From Corythucha ciliata (taxonomy: Eukaryota; Arthropoda; Insecta; Hemiptera; Tingidae), in the NCBI GenBank assembly GCA_038030265.1, contig CM075942.1:14342029-14406028 (forward strand): DNA of 64,000 bases, given 5' to 3'. The translations under genes and the position numbers were made by a program. The notes beneath the pieces are model-generated. The model ran no database searches. It was given only the letters and a program-made list of their open reading frames with translations, and was not told the DNA's origin. How positions within the stretch are numbered: position 1 is the stretch's first letter; each line of letters starts with the position of its first letter. Positions 24,035 through 35,200 of the stretch are shown in pieces.

Positions 24035-26107
24035 TTTTTGTTTCAAATTTTCTTCGTACTTGAAACTTTGATCTTTAGGGTTTTTTTCTGTCAGATTTTA
24101 GTCAAGTGTCGCGGCGGCTTAAATGGAAATCTGTAAATCCGAATAAGCTAATGGTTTAAAACTCGTTTGTTGCCAGATGTGGGCGAAGAGCGTCACGAGC
24201 TAAATTTTCTGAATTCCGTTGAAATTCGATGTCACTTCCACCCCGATTGTAAAACTTGCAAAATAAACGTGAATAAACAGAGAGACGAGAAGTCGAAAAA
24301 TGCTCAAATCTCAAATCCAAGCAGACATGGCCGGCTATCGTGTCCGGGGGTGATGCGATACATCCGCTGCGCTTTCCAGTCTTGCCAGCTCTTGTTCCGG
24401 TAGTTTAGGCGCGTTGTTCAAATAAAGCAACGTTTTTACACAGTTCTCGAACCAAATTTTGGATAGTCTACCGTCTCAACCGTCTGGCATTGTCACTCAA
24501 TAACCACAATTGACGGTTCGATATTTATTAACCGAAGTCTCCCCTGTGAAAATTACGCGGAAAATTAAAAAAAAGAGGTCTTCAACGTCGCGCGCAGCGC
24601 TTCTGCGCTTCAAGCAAAAAAGGTGTCTCCCCCTAATGGTGGTCTGACTGATTCCTCTATCTCTCCATTAGTCCATTCTTCTTCTTTCGGGTCGGTCCCT
24701 TTAGTTTTATTTTACACCTCGCGGGATTATTTTTAATTTGTATGTGTTTCCCTTGAAAAAGTAGTACGAAGAATTCGTCAAGACCCAAGCGCGAACGCGG
24801 CCGCATTTTTGTTTTTAAAGGAGGCACTCGAAAACCTTTCCTTTACCATTATTTTCGTCTCCTCGTGGCGGATGAAACTCGTGCCGGGGTAGGCGATTTA
24901 TGTATCCATTGCACACCTGAAGCTGATATTCGGTGTTTCAAGCGGAAAACTTAGGTACACGTGGAGAGGAAATCTAATTTTCTTTCTAATTCGTTCACTG
25001 CTATACCTTGAGTTTTCCTCCTAACAAAAACATGAGGTTCAGGGAAGGTTGACCTTCAATATCTCGGTGAGTGTTTATTTCCATTATTCGAATTTTATGG
25101 TTTATGCACTTCCAATTTTTAATGAGACAAAGCTGTTTCGCCGATAAACACCCAAGTCTTGAAGAATTTTGTTGTTGTCAGCTCTTTGTTTAGTTGCTGT
25201 GATCTTGTTGCGGCCGCACCGCTGATAAAGAACTAAAAGAAATTTTTTTTTTTTGTTACTTCTCTTTTTCATAACAAAATATGTATAAAAATGTGTCCTA
25301 TTGTTTTGCTCTTTTACGACAGATAAGTCGTACTAATTTCATTACTTCTCTCCTGATTAATCGTTACGTTTTTCAACAAATTGTAATTTTAAAAAGTTTA
25401 CTATTCGTATTCGTCTAATGACGCATGCGCCCTTTAATTGGCTTCTTGTATTATTCGAAAACTGAATTCATGCCCCCCCCCCCACATTATCTGTCATAGC
25501 TATTTTTGTGCTCGTCCCCAGTGAGAAAGGGACGCTGACAAATAAGCGAAACAAGGCCTCGTGCTTCATTTTGGTTTTAACAACGCTTCACGCCGCCGTT
25601 GGAAAAAAGTCTCTGTTTAGTTGCAATGGGCGGGGGGATAGTGGCAGGCTTGAAGGAAACTTGAGGGAAAAATACGGCAAGAAGGGGCTGGGTGAGAAAG
25701 AGTGAACGGTGGGCCCAAGGGGGATCGCTCTATTGTGTTCTTAGAAAACCCTCTTACCTTTAAGGCTTACTCACTTGCACAAAACACTTTAAAGATTTAC
25801 TGTAAGGGAGTTTTCCGAGTAGTAATTTACTGTTAGAATAAGCCTTTTTGAAGCGCTCAGGCAGTCCAATTACGTATTGATAGGTGGGGAGAGCAAAAAT
25901 AATAGCCTAGCCACTGCCAAGTAGTGCCACTGGCAAGTCTCGTCAATCAAAAAAGTGTTGGTCAATAAATTTCGAGGGCAGAGACGCGGAGTGTTGACAA
26001 TGCAATAGGTCAGTCTGAAATAAGATCTGCACAATTCATGATTGACCTCGAGGCACGGCCTAAGATTCAGTCTTGACTTACCTTGGCCTTTTCCTTACTT
26101 GGAAACT
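24035..26107. other. Upstream region of SRSF1, no gene supported
   Basis: This should include the SRSF1 promoter. No clear TATA box, coding exon or defined element was recognised. A C run occurs near 25472. Confidence 0.4.
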
Positions 26108-28852
26108 TGAGACGCAGAATTTTGGATTTAGAATTATGGAAATTTTGGTGTTTGAGGAATGAAGACTGTGGGATTGATGATTCAGGGATTGTGTGGAGGA
26201 CCACTTGATACTTCCATGTTTTTGGCGTTCATCAATGATGCATACGAAAAAAATAAACAAGAAAACTTCCATGGCCCTATCAATTTTTTCAGTGCTCCGA
26301 TCCCTCCGATTTCATGCTGGTTAAAAGAAACATGGGCGAGCGAGTTTTATTTCGCATTTCACGTCAGCTTTTACTCCAAACATTATTGATAGGTAACCAT
26401 TCTTGTTGTAGTACAACAATCGTGTTGTGGTCAAGCATCGGGTTTTAAACCCCCAGCCCAAGTAATTCTGAGCATGTATTACTGTATCGTTGTTCTTCAT
26501 CTTATACAGGGTGTTCGGAAATTAGATGCTCAGAGAAAATATGGTGATAGTACACGTCATTTGCGATCAAGTTCACTATTTGACGTTTTTCGAAATTCGG
26601 CTTAGCTTCCGAGATATAACTCATTTTGCGTATTTTCTACTAATCCCTATGTTTTTTCGATAAATGCCCTCCTCGCGCTCATCAACAGGTGCTAGGCTAA
26701 AAGTAAATAGCTCATTGGAAAGAACACAAAATTTCCTTTGAAATGAGCTATAAAATGAATAAAATGATCCAAGATCGACAGTGGTAGGGCAGCCGATTTC
26801 CGAAGGAAACTTGTTATTCGTATTTTCACACATTTTTCCTAGGCGATTTTCACATTTCCGTCAAATAAAATTATTTTTTTCCATTCATGGGAAAAACTTC
26901 CTCATTTGGTGAGCTTTCAAATGACGTGCAATAATTGCTTATTTCTTGGTTTCCCTTGGAGAAATGACCAATAAACTAAAAAAACACAGACACGGAATTC
27001 AAATTCAGCGTCGTTTTCCACTACGTTTTTTTCTCAGAAACTGCTCGCAGCCTGCCGATTTTCTACTTATGAAGGTGGGTTAACTGAAACTAGAATCTTG
27101 ATTATCTTAAACAGTAACGGCTGGTTTACACGATGCCAGTAAGCGAGCCAGTCGACTGGCACTTGTTATTGGAGCCTAAAAGCTTCTAAAGGCACCAGTT
27201 ATTGGAGCCTGTCGATTTGCGCCAGTCCGTTTAGACGATTCAAGTTACCGGTGCCAGTCAGCAGAGTTCAAAACGATGGATATCAGATAACAAGCGTAAA
27301 AATGACTGATATGATAAGTGAATGCTGGACTGGAGGATGAAAATTTCGTTCACACGGTACCAGCAGATGGCACCAGTTCATTTTTTGGGGTGGGACACCC
27401 TAGAATGCTCACTGGGTACTTCCAGTGTAAGTCGAATGGTGGGAATTTTTTTCACGGGACTGGCGCCAGCAGATGTTTACATGGGGTCAGTCAGCTGACA
27501 CCAGCTACTAGATCATGGTCACTGGCGCGCCATGAAGAAACCAGCCTTAAATGAAAGACAACAATTGAAATTAGATGAATTTTGGAAGACAAATACTTGA
27601 AAAAAAAGAAGGAATAACATTTTATAATAATTGCTCAAAGTGGCCACCGTCTTCCCTTTTGCACAATAGGCATTAGGGACCCACCGCCTGACTCCGCTCG
27701 TGGCACGTAAACCTTCGATTACGAGGGCGATTTCTGAGCTCTTCGCACAACGTTCGAATTCTCTCAAATGCGAAGGTCTTCCAGTGTCGCTACTGGGCGC
27801 TATTAGATCCACCTAATTCCAATTTTATTGTCTTTCATTAACTGCTGGAAAATGAAAGGATCTGGTTTCAGTTAACCCGCCTCCATGAAGCAGAAAATCA
27901 GCAGGCTGCGAGCAGTTTCTGAGAAAAAGAAGTAGTGAAAACAGTCGATGAATTTGACTTCCGTGTCTGTGTTTTTTTAGTTTATTCGTCATTTCTCCTC
28001 GGGAAATCCAAGAAATAAGCAATTGTTGCACGTCATTTGAAAGCTCACCAAATGAGGAAGTTTTTCCCACGATTGGAAAAAAATAATTTTATTCTACGGA
28101 AAGGTGAAAATCGCCTAGGAAAAATGTGTGAAAATACGAATAACAAGTTTCCTTCGGAAATCGGCTGCCCTACCACTGTCGATCTCAGATCATTTTATCC
28201 ATTTTATAGCTCATTTCAAAGGAAATTTTGTGCTCTTTCCAATGAGCTATTTACTTTTAGTCTAGCACCTGTTGATGAGCGTGAGGAGGGCATTTATCGG
28301 AAAAACATAGGGGTTAGTAGAAAATACACAAAATGAGTTATATCTCGGAAGCAAAGCTGAATTTCGAAAAACGTCAAATAGTGAACTTGATCGCAAATGA
28401 CGTGTACTATCACCATATTTTCTCTGAGCATCCAATTACCGAACACCCTGTATACTTACTAAATCGTTATAATAATATGTATGTATATGTACATGAGGGT
28501 TCTATACAATAATCTATACACAAATACGGCAATGCTAATTTCGTGTGTTCAATAGCCAAAAAACCCACGTCTCTCGTGTACTAGTTGTAAGCGCCGCCTC
28601 AAGCCGAAAAATTTGAAATGAAACTCGCGTGCCCATGTTTTCCCTTTAACCAACATGAAATCAGAGGGGTCGAAGCACTGAAAAATTGATACGAACACGA
28701 AATTTTTCTTGTTTATTTTTTTCGAAACGCCAAAAATGGGAACATTGAAGTATCGTGTGGTCCTCCACACAACCCCTGAATCATCAATCCCGCAGTCTTC
28801 ATTCCTCAAACACCAAAATTTCCATAACTCTAAACCCAAAATTCTGCGTCTA
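26108..28852. repeat. Outer inverted repeat split by a younger foldback
   Basis: The segment 26108-26365 (with GGAATGAAGACTGTGGGATT near 26156) is matched in inverted orientation by 28600-28852 with roughly 10-15% difference by eye. Between them sits the CAGGGTGTTCGG element (26507-28450). Similar apparent open frames on both arms are a by-product of the shared sequence. No recognisable protein is encoded. Confidence 0.6.
26507..28450. mobile_element. 1.94-kb foldback element (CAGGGTGTTCGG ends)
   Basis: CAGGGTGTTCGG (26507-26518) and CCGAACACCCTG (28439-28450) are exact inverted ends flanked by TA (26505-26506 and 28451-28452). The arms pair nearly perfectly for more than 450 bp (for example 26620-26830 with 28120-28340). 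The loop region (about 27110-27540) repeats GCCAGT/ACTGGC words. There is no transposase. Arm identity is high, so insertion or arm homogenisation is fairly recent. Confidence 0.78.
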
Positions 28853-29403
28853 TAACCATCAATCGGCACTCAATTTTCAATCCTCCTTCAATCATTCGTC
28901 TTCGTTATTTCATAACAAAAAATCACAAAAAAAAAATGTTACAAAATAGTCCAAAGTGAAGCACAATGAGTATACTTGGGTCGAAAACATGCAATTTTAG
29001 GACCTTCGACCATTTTAGAACAATAATTTCGAAAGGCTGTAGCCCGTTCCATATTTGTCGTCGAAAAATACTTTACATACAGAAGTTGTGGGACATTTAA
29101 TGCTCAACAAGTTTTGTGGAAGAAGATTTTCCTTCGAAGTAACTCATTTTCGAGTTATTTAGAAAAAACTAAAAGAAGCGCCAAAACATTTCGGTTTTTG
29201 TGCTGCCAAAAATTATACTTTACGAGCTTTTCAGAGTTAGCATTTTGTTTTCTCGAACACTTCTGACCTATAAATACAAGATGACAAAAATGGGGCTTGT
29301 ATTCAGCAACGTTGCAGTCAATTCGCATGGAAATTGTACGAGAAATCCGAACAAAATAGTTACAAAATTCAAGAACCAATTGTTTCGAAGTTAATACCGA
29401 AAA
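28853..29403. other. Unclassified spacer between repeats
   Basis: AT-rich sequence with no coding signal and no defined ends. It separates the 26.1-28.9 kb repeat from the next foldback family at 29406. Confidence 0.35.
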
Positions 29404-29405
29404 TA

Positions 29406-30265
29406 CAGGGTGGAAGGGGATAAGTGTGACAAAAATTTTTGGGTGATAGTAGGCCTCATTTGCGACCGAAATCACCACATACACCATGGTTCGAAAATCA
29501 ATACCCTTCGAAATATTATTTTTCTAACAATTTTTAAGGCTTACATATTATTTTTTTAACTAACGTCGAGAAACTCGCATTCAATTTGAATTTTTGCAAC
29601 TTTTAGTGATGGATTCGGAAAGAGCACACTATTTTCTGTCAGGATTAGCCATTTTCGATAGACGTTAACTATTTTATGTGCCCTTAAATGCGGCTCAAAG
29701 TCGTGCAAATCGGGGAATTAATTTTTTTTTCAAAAAAAGTCAGTCCCCTTTTGTCCACGCTAAATCTGAGTGTACGGACAACCCGTTATGCAGAAAAACA
29801 TCTTCAAAGTGTCCTTTACAAAAATAGTCATAAGCGTTTTCTTAGTTGTTGGGTGATTTTTCGTCAGAAATGACGATTTATTAGAAAAAATAATGATTTT
29901 TCTATTCAAAATCGCTTGTTTTGACCTGAAAAATTTGAACAATTCTTGTGATTTTAACGTGATACAAAGCACTAAACCCTTATCCAAAGCTATACGTTGA
30001 ATCGAAATGATTATGCCCGCCTACCAAAGTAACAAAAAATGTCGCTCCGGCAGCTGGGGTGTCGGATAGAGTACATTTCACGAAATACGAATTTCTTTAA
30101 TTTAACTTAATTTGCGATTATTCAGCGAGAATGGCTATAAAAATGTAGAGTAACAACGTGAAATGTTAATTAATGCCGAATAATAGCTAAATGACTAAAA
30201 ACGTCGAAACTTGTAGTTGTGTAATGCTCTTAACCCGACAGCCATTGGCCGGGGCGACATTTTTT
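29406..30265. mobile_element. One-armed copy of the CAGGGTGGAAGGGG foldback family
   Basis: From CAGGGTGGAAGGGGATAAGT at 29406 it follows the left arm of the complete element at 53367-54852 closely for about 650 bp, then the central part, and stops near CGGGGCGACATTTTTTG (30265) where the right arm should begin. TA precedes the left end (29404-29405). The right arm is missing, so it is a truncated copy. Confidence 0.68.
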
Positions 30266-30303
30266 GATACTTACAGGTACTCGAAATGAAAATGTACCTG
30301 GAT

Positions 30304-30904
30304 ATCTACCTTGGTACCTAGGTGCATCCCATCACTAATGCTAGCCACGCCTATTCTGTTGACATATTCATCCCCTTGAATTTTTGGTTTAGTTATTTTT
30401 ATGTTGGTGCAGTCGAGGGCACCGATAACTATAGGAAACGATTTAGACAGTTGTCATACGCGTTGACTTCCTTAAATTTATTCCTGATTTCTCGGAAACC
30501 TAATCCACACATCTGCTTTTAGTATACGATCTTTTTTGAGACGAATTCCACTGCACGAGATACTCCTTCGATGCCATCAAAATTTCGTCCCCCACTCCAA
30601 AGTGGAATCCTGGATCTGCCAAGTATCTGAGGAAAATTTTCATTTTTTGTTCTGGCGAAAGCGTTCCACCTCTCGTTTCGGTTTATGGCCCCAAAAAGTG
30701 ATCGCGTATTCACTTCACATTCGCTTCATCAAACCTGTATAACTTATTAAATTCTCTTACGCTGCACGACCTCCGTTCTTCATACCACCTTTTCCACCTT
30801 TCCACTGAGGAGGAGGTTCCAACTTCAGACTGAGGATCGTAGACTGCACTGGCCCATGCTACGATTTTTCCTAGCATTACCTCCAGCAAATACTTTTTAT
30901 GCAT
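30304..30904 (-). pseudogene. PIF/Harbinger-type transposase relic
   Basis: On the minus strand, broken frames give in order NKLYRFDEANVK, RDHFLGP-stop-TETRGGTLSPEQ, KMKIFLRYLADPGFHFGVGD, KADVWIRFP and VIGALDCTNIKITKPKIQGD followed by EYVNRIG. This is the N-terminal helix region and first catalytic aspartate block (GALDCT) of PIF/Harbinger (HARBI1-like) transposases. At least two stops and frame changes are present, and the remaining catalytic blocks are absent (they would lie below 30304). It is dead. Confidence 0.8.
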
Positions 30905-31400
30905 TCAATTTGGAGTCGATGCTACAGCACCTGCTTCACTAACTTCACTCTGAAGTAAAAGGTGGTAGCAAGTGCTATAGCATTTACTTTTTATGCGTAG
31001 AAATCGAAGTATCTTCTACAGTTACTGGAGTAAAAACATCAGCTTCGGGTTTATGCATACTATAGCTCGTCAAGTTGAACATGGACCTTGCCCACGCCAG
31101 ATGAACCCTTCTGGCTACTTCTCCTTACTTTCCCCATGAAGCCACTGGTTGAAAAATGCACCTTGGCAATAGATCTTTGGATTCAATTCGGTTACAAAAG
31201 TAGAGGGAGGAGAAGTTGGAAATAATAGAATGAGAGAGCGCAGTCCACGGGTTCATGTTCTTCTTGACGCGCTGTATTCAATATTGCCTTAAACAACGCT
31301 GTGCCCTTGTTTATGGGTCGGACTTGAGAAGACCTGTCTATCCTCGTCCGTGCGAACCTATCGCACTGACGTACCATGTTATATCGTCTGGATCCTATAA
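30905..31400. other. Spacer, probably flanking Harbinger remnant
   Basis: It contains partial internal repeats (TACTTTTTATGC twice, AGTGCTATAGCA/ATGCTACAGCACC-like words) that may be degenerate ends of the Harbinger element. No coding sequence was recognised. Confidence 0.35.
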
Positions 31401-31525
31401 GGCCCGCCGCAAATTGAGCTCACGAGTGGGTCACCCAAGCTCAAAAAACAGTTGAAAATTGATAGTCTTTTAACTGTTTTCTGAGCTTGGGTGACCCACG
31501 CGTGGGCTCAATTTGCGGCGGGCCT
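31401..31525. repeat. 125-bp palindromic hairpin (MITE-like)
   Basis: GGCCCGCCGCAAATTGAGCT and the following GTGGGTCACCCAAGCTCA pair with inverse copies on the right (to 31525), leaving a loop of about 25 bases near AAATTGATAGTC. TA lies immediately outside in the repeated ATAAGGCC/GGCCTAAA context. It is noncoding. Confidence 0.7.
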
Positions 31526-32143
31526 AAAGGTGCCTGTCAACGGCCACTCCTTGTGAAGTTTCCCAGTAATCCTCTTAACTGTCTCCTCTCTAAACTGTTC
31601 CCTTCGTGTCTACGTCCTTAATTCCCTCTCGTTGCTTGCCCGGCAGTGACTTTCACTCCAATACGTGGTCGATCTCCCCTAAACCTCTAGCATTTTAGTC
31701 GAGCTCCCCCACCCTTCATTTTCGGAATTTTCATTCCCCATCTACCCAAACAGTACCCACGCGTTAAAATTATTTCTTGGTATTGTACCTGTTACTCCGA
31801 TGCGTTTCTTCTCTAGCCCCCCACCCCACCCTAACCTCTAGGTTCCGAAATCTATTTCGGTAGATACCTGCACTATTTGACTTCTTTGTTAGAATTTTCT
31901 CTGAGTTCATATTTTAACTATGAAATATTAATACGGTCACACGAGTGATTTTTGTCTACGCCAATACATGGATACAACAGCAAATGACCAAAAGTAAATC
32001 AAGAAACATGCAAATATGTGAATGACTTACCGGGTTTTAGTAAGCGGGACGGGTAGAGGAGGCAGGTCCACCTGTAAGGCATAAAAACAATGGTTAAGAA
32101 ATCTCAATAATTAATTACAGTAATTTTTATCAATTTGTTTCAG
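31526..32143. other. Upstream region of the FAM120A-like gene
   Basis: This is the end of a 5' UTR intron, or promoter, of the next gene: TTTCAG at 32138-32143 looks like an acceptor, and 32144-32254 would be untranslated leader. A 43-base exon-like stretch on the minus strand (32071-32029) is noted under findings. Confidence 0.4.
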
Positions 32144-32254
32144 ATTTACGATGTAAAAAGGTTTCATCAAGTTATCGAGCCACCTAATTTCGTTCGACCC
32201 ATTCTTGCTGGAAGTCCTCCTCGTCTGACCCTCCTCCCTCTTCATTCCCTAGCT

Positions 32255-35200
32255 ATGGGAATACAAGATTTACAGGCGTTCTTGGAAACCGGTCAAGTCG
32301 AAGGGACTTGTGCCAGCGTTGACTTGGTGCGGATTGCTCGATCTCAAGTCACCAAACAGTTCAAACATAAGAAAATCCCGCCTCAGTTGCAACCCCTCCA
32401 GGGGCCCAATCCGAATGAATTGGGTCGATTCAACCTTGTCGTTGACGCCGAGTGTTGCCTGGACCGTTTGTACGGCGGATTTTTTTCTGGTAAGTGACAC
32501 TCGGCTCAACTGTCGATTTAATTATTCAAAAAATTATTCCTGTAGATTGGGTGTGCGGGGGGCAATGGAATCGAGTCGCCAACTTTTTAAATCAGTTCGT
32601 CACTTCGCTCAATTGCTCCAATATTGGAATCGTCGTATTTTTCAATGGGTGCGCCGAAGCCAGCCGACTCGACGAATGGATCGCCGAGCAGAAGTCGAAT
32701 CGCGACAAAATCAGTCTGGTTATTCGACATTTGACCATCAAGGGCACGCCACCGCCCAAAGTGTGGTGGACAGCTCCGTCCTGTCTTAAACCGACGCTTC
32801 GCATGGCTCTGAGAAGTTCCTACGTTCAAGTTAGTAATACGCTTGAAGATCATAAATTGGAAGTGATCGCCTACTGTCGCGAACATCGTTTCGACGGTAT
32901 CGTCGCCGATGACGCCGAGTACATCGCTTTTAATCCGCCCCGATATTTTTCCGCTAGACATTTGAAGCTTACCTACAAGGTAATGCTTAGGGAGGGGGAG
33001 GGGGTATTCGCCGTGTTCAATTTTCATCTAAACAGCACCCCTCATTTTAGGGCACCCTCGAATCCAAAGAATACTACATATCTGAACTAACGAAAGCTTT
33101 ACAACTTTCCACCGAACAACTCTGCATTTTGTCCGCTCTCCTGGGAAATTTCCTTCTCTCGGAATCGGAACTCACAGATTTGCATAAGAAGCTGAACCTT
33201 GAACATCTACACAGGACCAAAGTGAGTAGCCTCGTAATTAACCTCCATACAACATTGTTTCAACAATTTTTTTTTCCTCAGGACGCTGCATCAGAAACCC
33301 AAAGATCAGCTGAAATTGTTCAGGCGGTGGTCGCGTTTGTTCGTTCGTTAAATTCCAAAGGGCTCGATGAGATGGGAATTGAAATATTTGGAGTGGTGGG
33401 TGGTGAACGCGCCGCCAAATTCAAAAGAGCGGTTCAATATTATTTAGACGGAAGTCGTTGGAGTTACGCTCAGTCCAACCATTTACAATATTTGGGCAAA
33501 CCGCCGAAAATGAACGGTGACGATTTATCAGATCTTGACCCTTCTAGACTTGACACCGTTGAGAACGAAGTAAATTTTGTCCATATTTTGTTGATTGTTG
33601 CTGTTTGTTGAGTTATTCGCGTTTCGTTGTATCATTGTGATTGTTGTTTACAGTTGGAAGGATACATTAGTACGTCGGAAGCCTACGCATGTCTAAAAAC
33701 GGGCAACCCTGAGATCGTGGTGAATAAGGAAACACCCGAGGATGCTCAGCGACCGTCTTCCGGATCGAGCGATGCTAAATCGACTGAAGAAAAACCATTA
33801 TTGAACGGAAACTCTCATAACATGCTCTCCACTACTTCCAGTTCAAGCTCAAGCTCTGGAGCCGCTTCGCCTTCCCGGTCTTCCGTTGGTGCCATACCCG
33901 ACAAGTCCGCCATCGTAACACAACCACCCAGTAGTGCCACTCTGCCTAAACCAAAGGTTAGTCTCTAGAGAGTCGCCTGAAAGTTCTTGAACATCGGTTT
34001 TTGGTAGTTTGTATCACTGTCTCTCACACCTTTTACCCTTCAACCTGCAAGGCTGCATATTAAATAAGGAGTATAAGGTGTGGGTGAGTGATGTGAGGAG
34101 GGGTTGTACTTCATCAGTCCTTTGTGAAAGTTATCGCACGTCCTTCCCCGTCCCCTCTGAAATCTCTTTTCGTCAACGGGCACTGCATCTCTTGAGAGCT
34201 GAAAAATACGCTATGAAATACTTTAATTTTCTAGAAGCACGTGAGAATCGCGGTCGAAGAGGATCGCATCACCCTGCCTTCTGTCGCCGCTGAAATCATG
34301 CACACGGTGACCGACCGTCACACCAAAGGTCTCATGTCGCCGTTAATCTACCAAGTGTTTACCCACGGCGAAGTACGCCTTCCGGTGGTCATGGAAGACG
34401 AACATTTCAAAGATTTCCCAAGCATTCAACAGTTCTACCAACCAATGCGAGCCATGGTCTACGCCATTCTTTTCAACCTTCACCATCATATCTACATGGC
34501 TCGAAATTATAAAAATGAGATCCACGGTTAGTCTGTGCAAACTTCCATAAATTTTCGCTGGAATTTAATTACAAATTTTGTAATTAATTTTTTTATTTTG
34601 TTGTAGTATTTATTTGTTATAATAATTTTGACCTTTAATGTCAACAGGTGGAGAAATTAAAGTACCTGAAATAAGAATTAAAGAATGGATTTGGTCCAAA
34701 AATAATCAGTACGAAAAGCCTGAAATAGTTAGGGCGCAGCCCTTGGGTTGGGGTGTGCCAACAATCCAGAGACTGTGGTTTGGGTGAGTGTCCTCTCTTT
34801 TTAAAAATAGTCATTTTTTCGTTTCAACCTTTTGTTTCTTTATTTTCAGCACCACGCACGATGACAAAAGGCGACGACTTCGTGCCTACTTGACATGCAT
34901 GCGTTCCGACACTCAAATTATGCTCAATCCTTCATACGTGCCTCAACATTTGCTCATTTTGGCCACTGTTCTTCGTTATATTGTGGCTTGCGGAGCGAGG
35001 ATTCTTCGTAAGCATGAATTCGAGGCGATAATTGCCACTGCCATTGATCCTCAGTTGACTAATTCTGAAGATAATCAAGAAATTCAAGTGAGTTATTCGA
35101 TCAACTTGAATTCGTTGTTGAGTTTTAAACGAAATTGTTAATTTTTAGTTGGAGTGCGTATCTCCACGAGGCGTCCAAATCGGCGCCTTGATAATGACCG

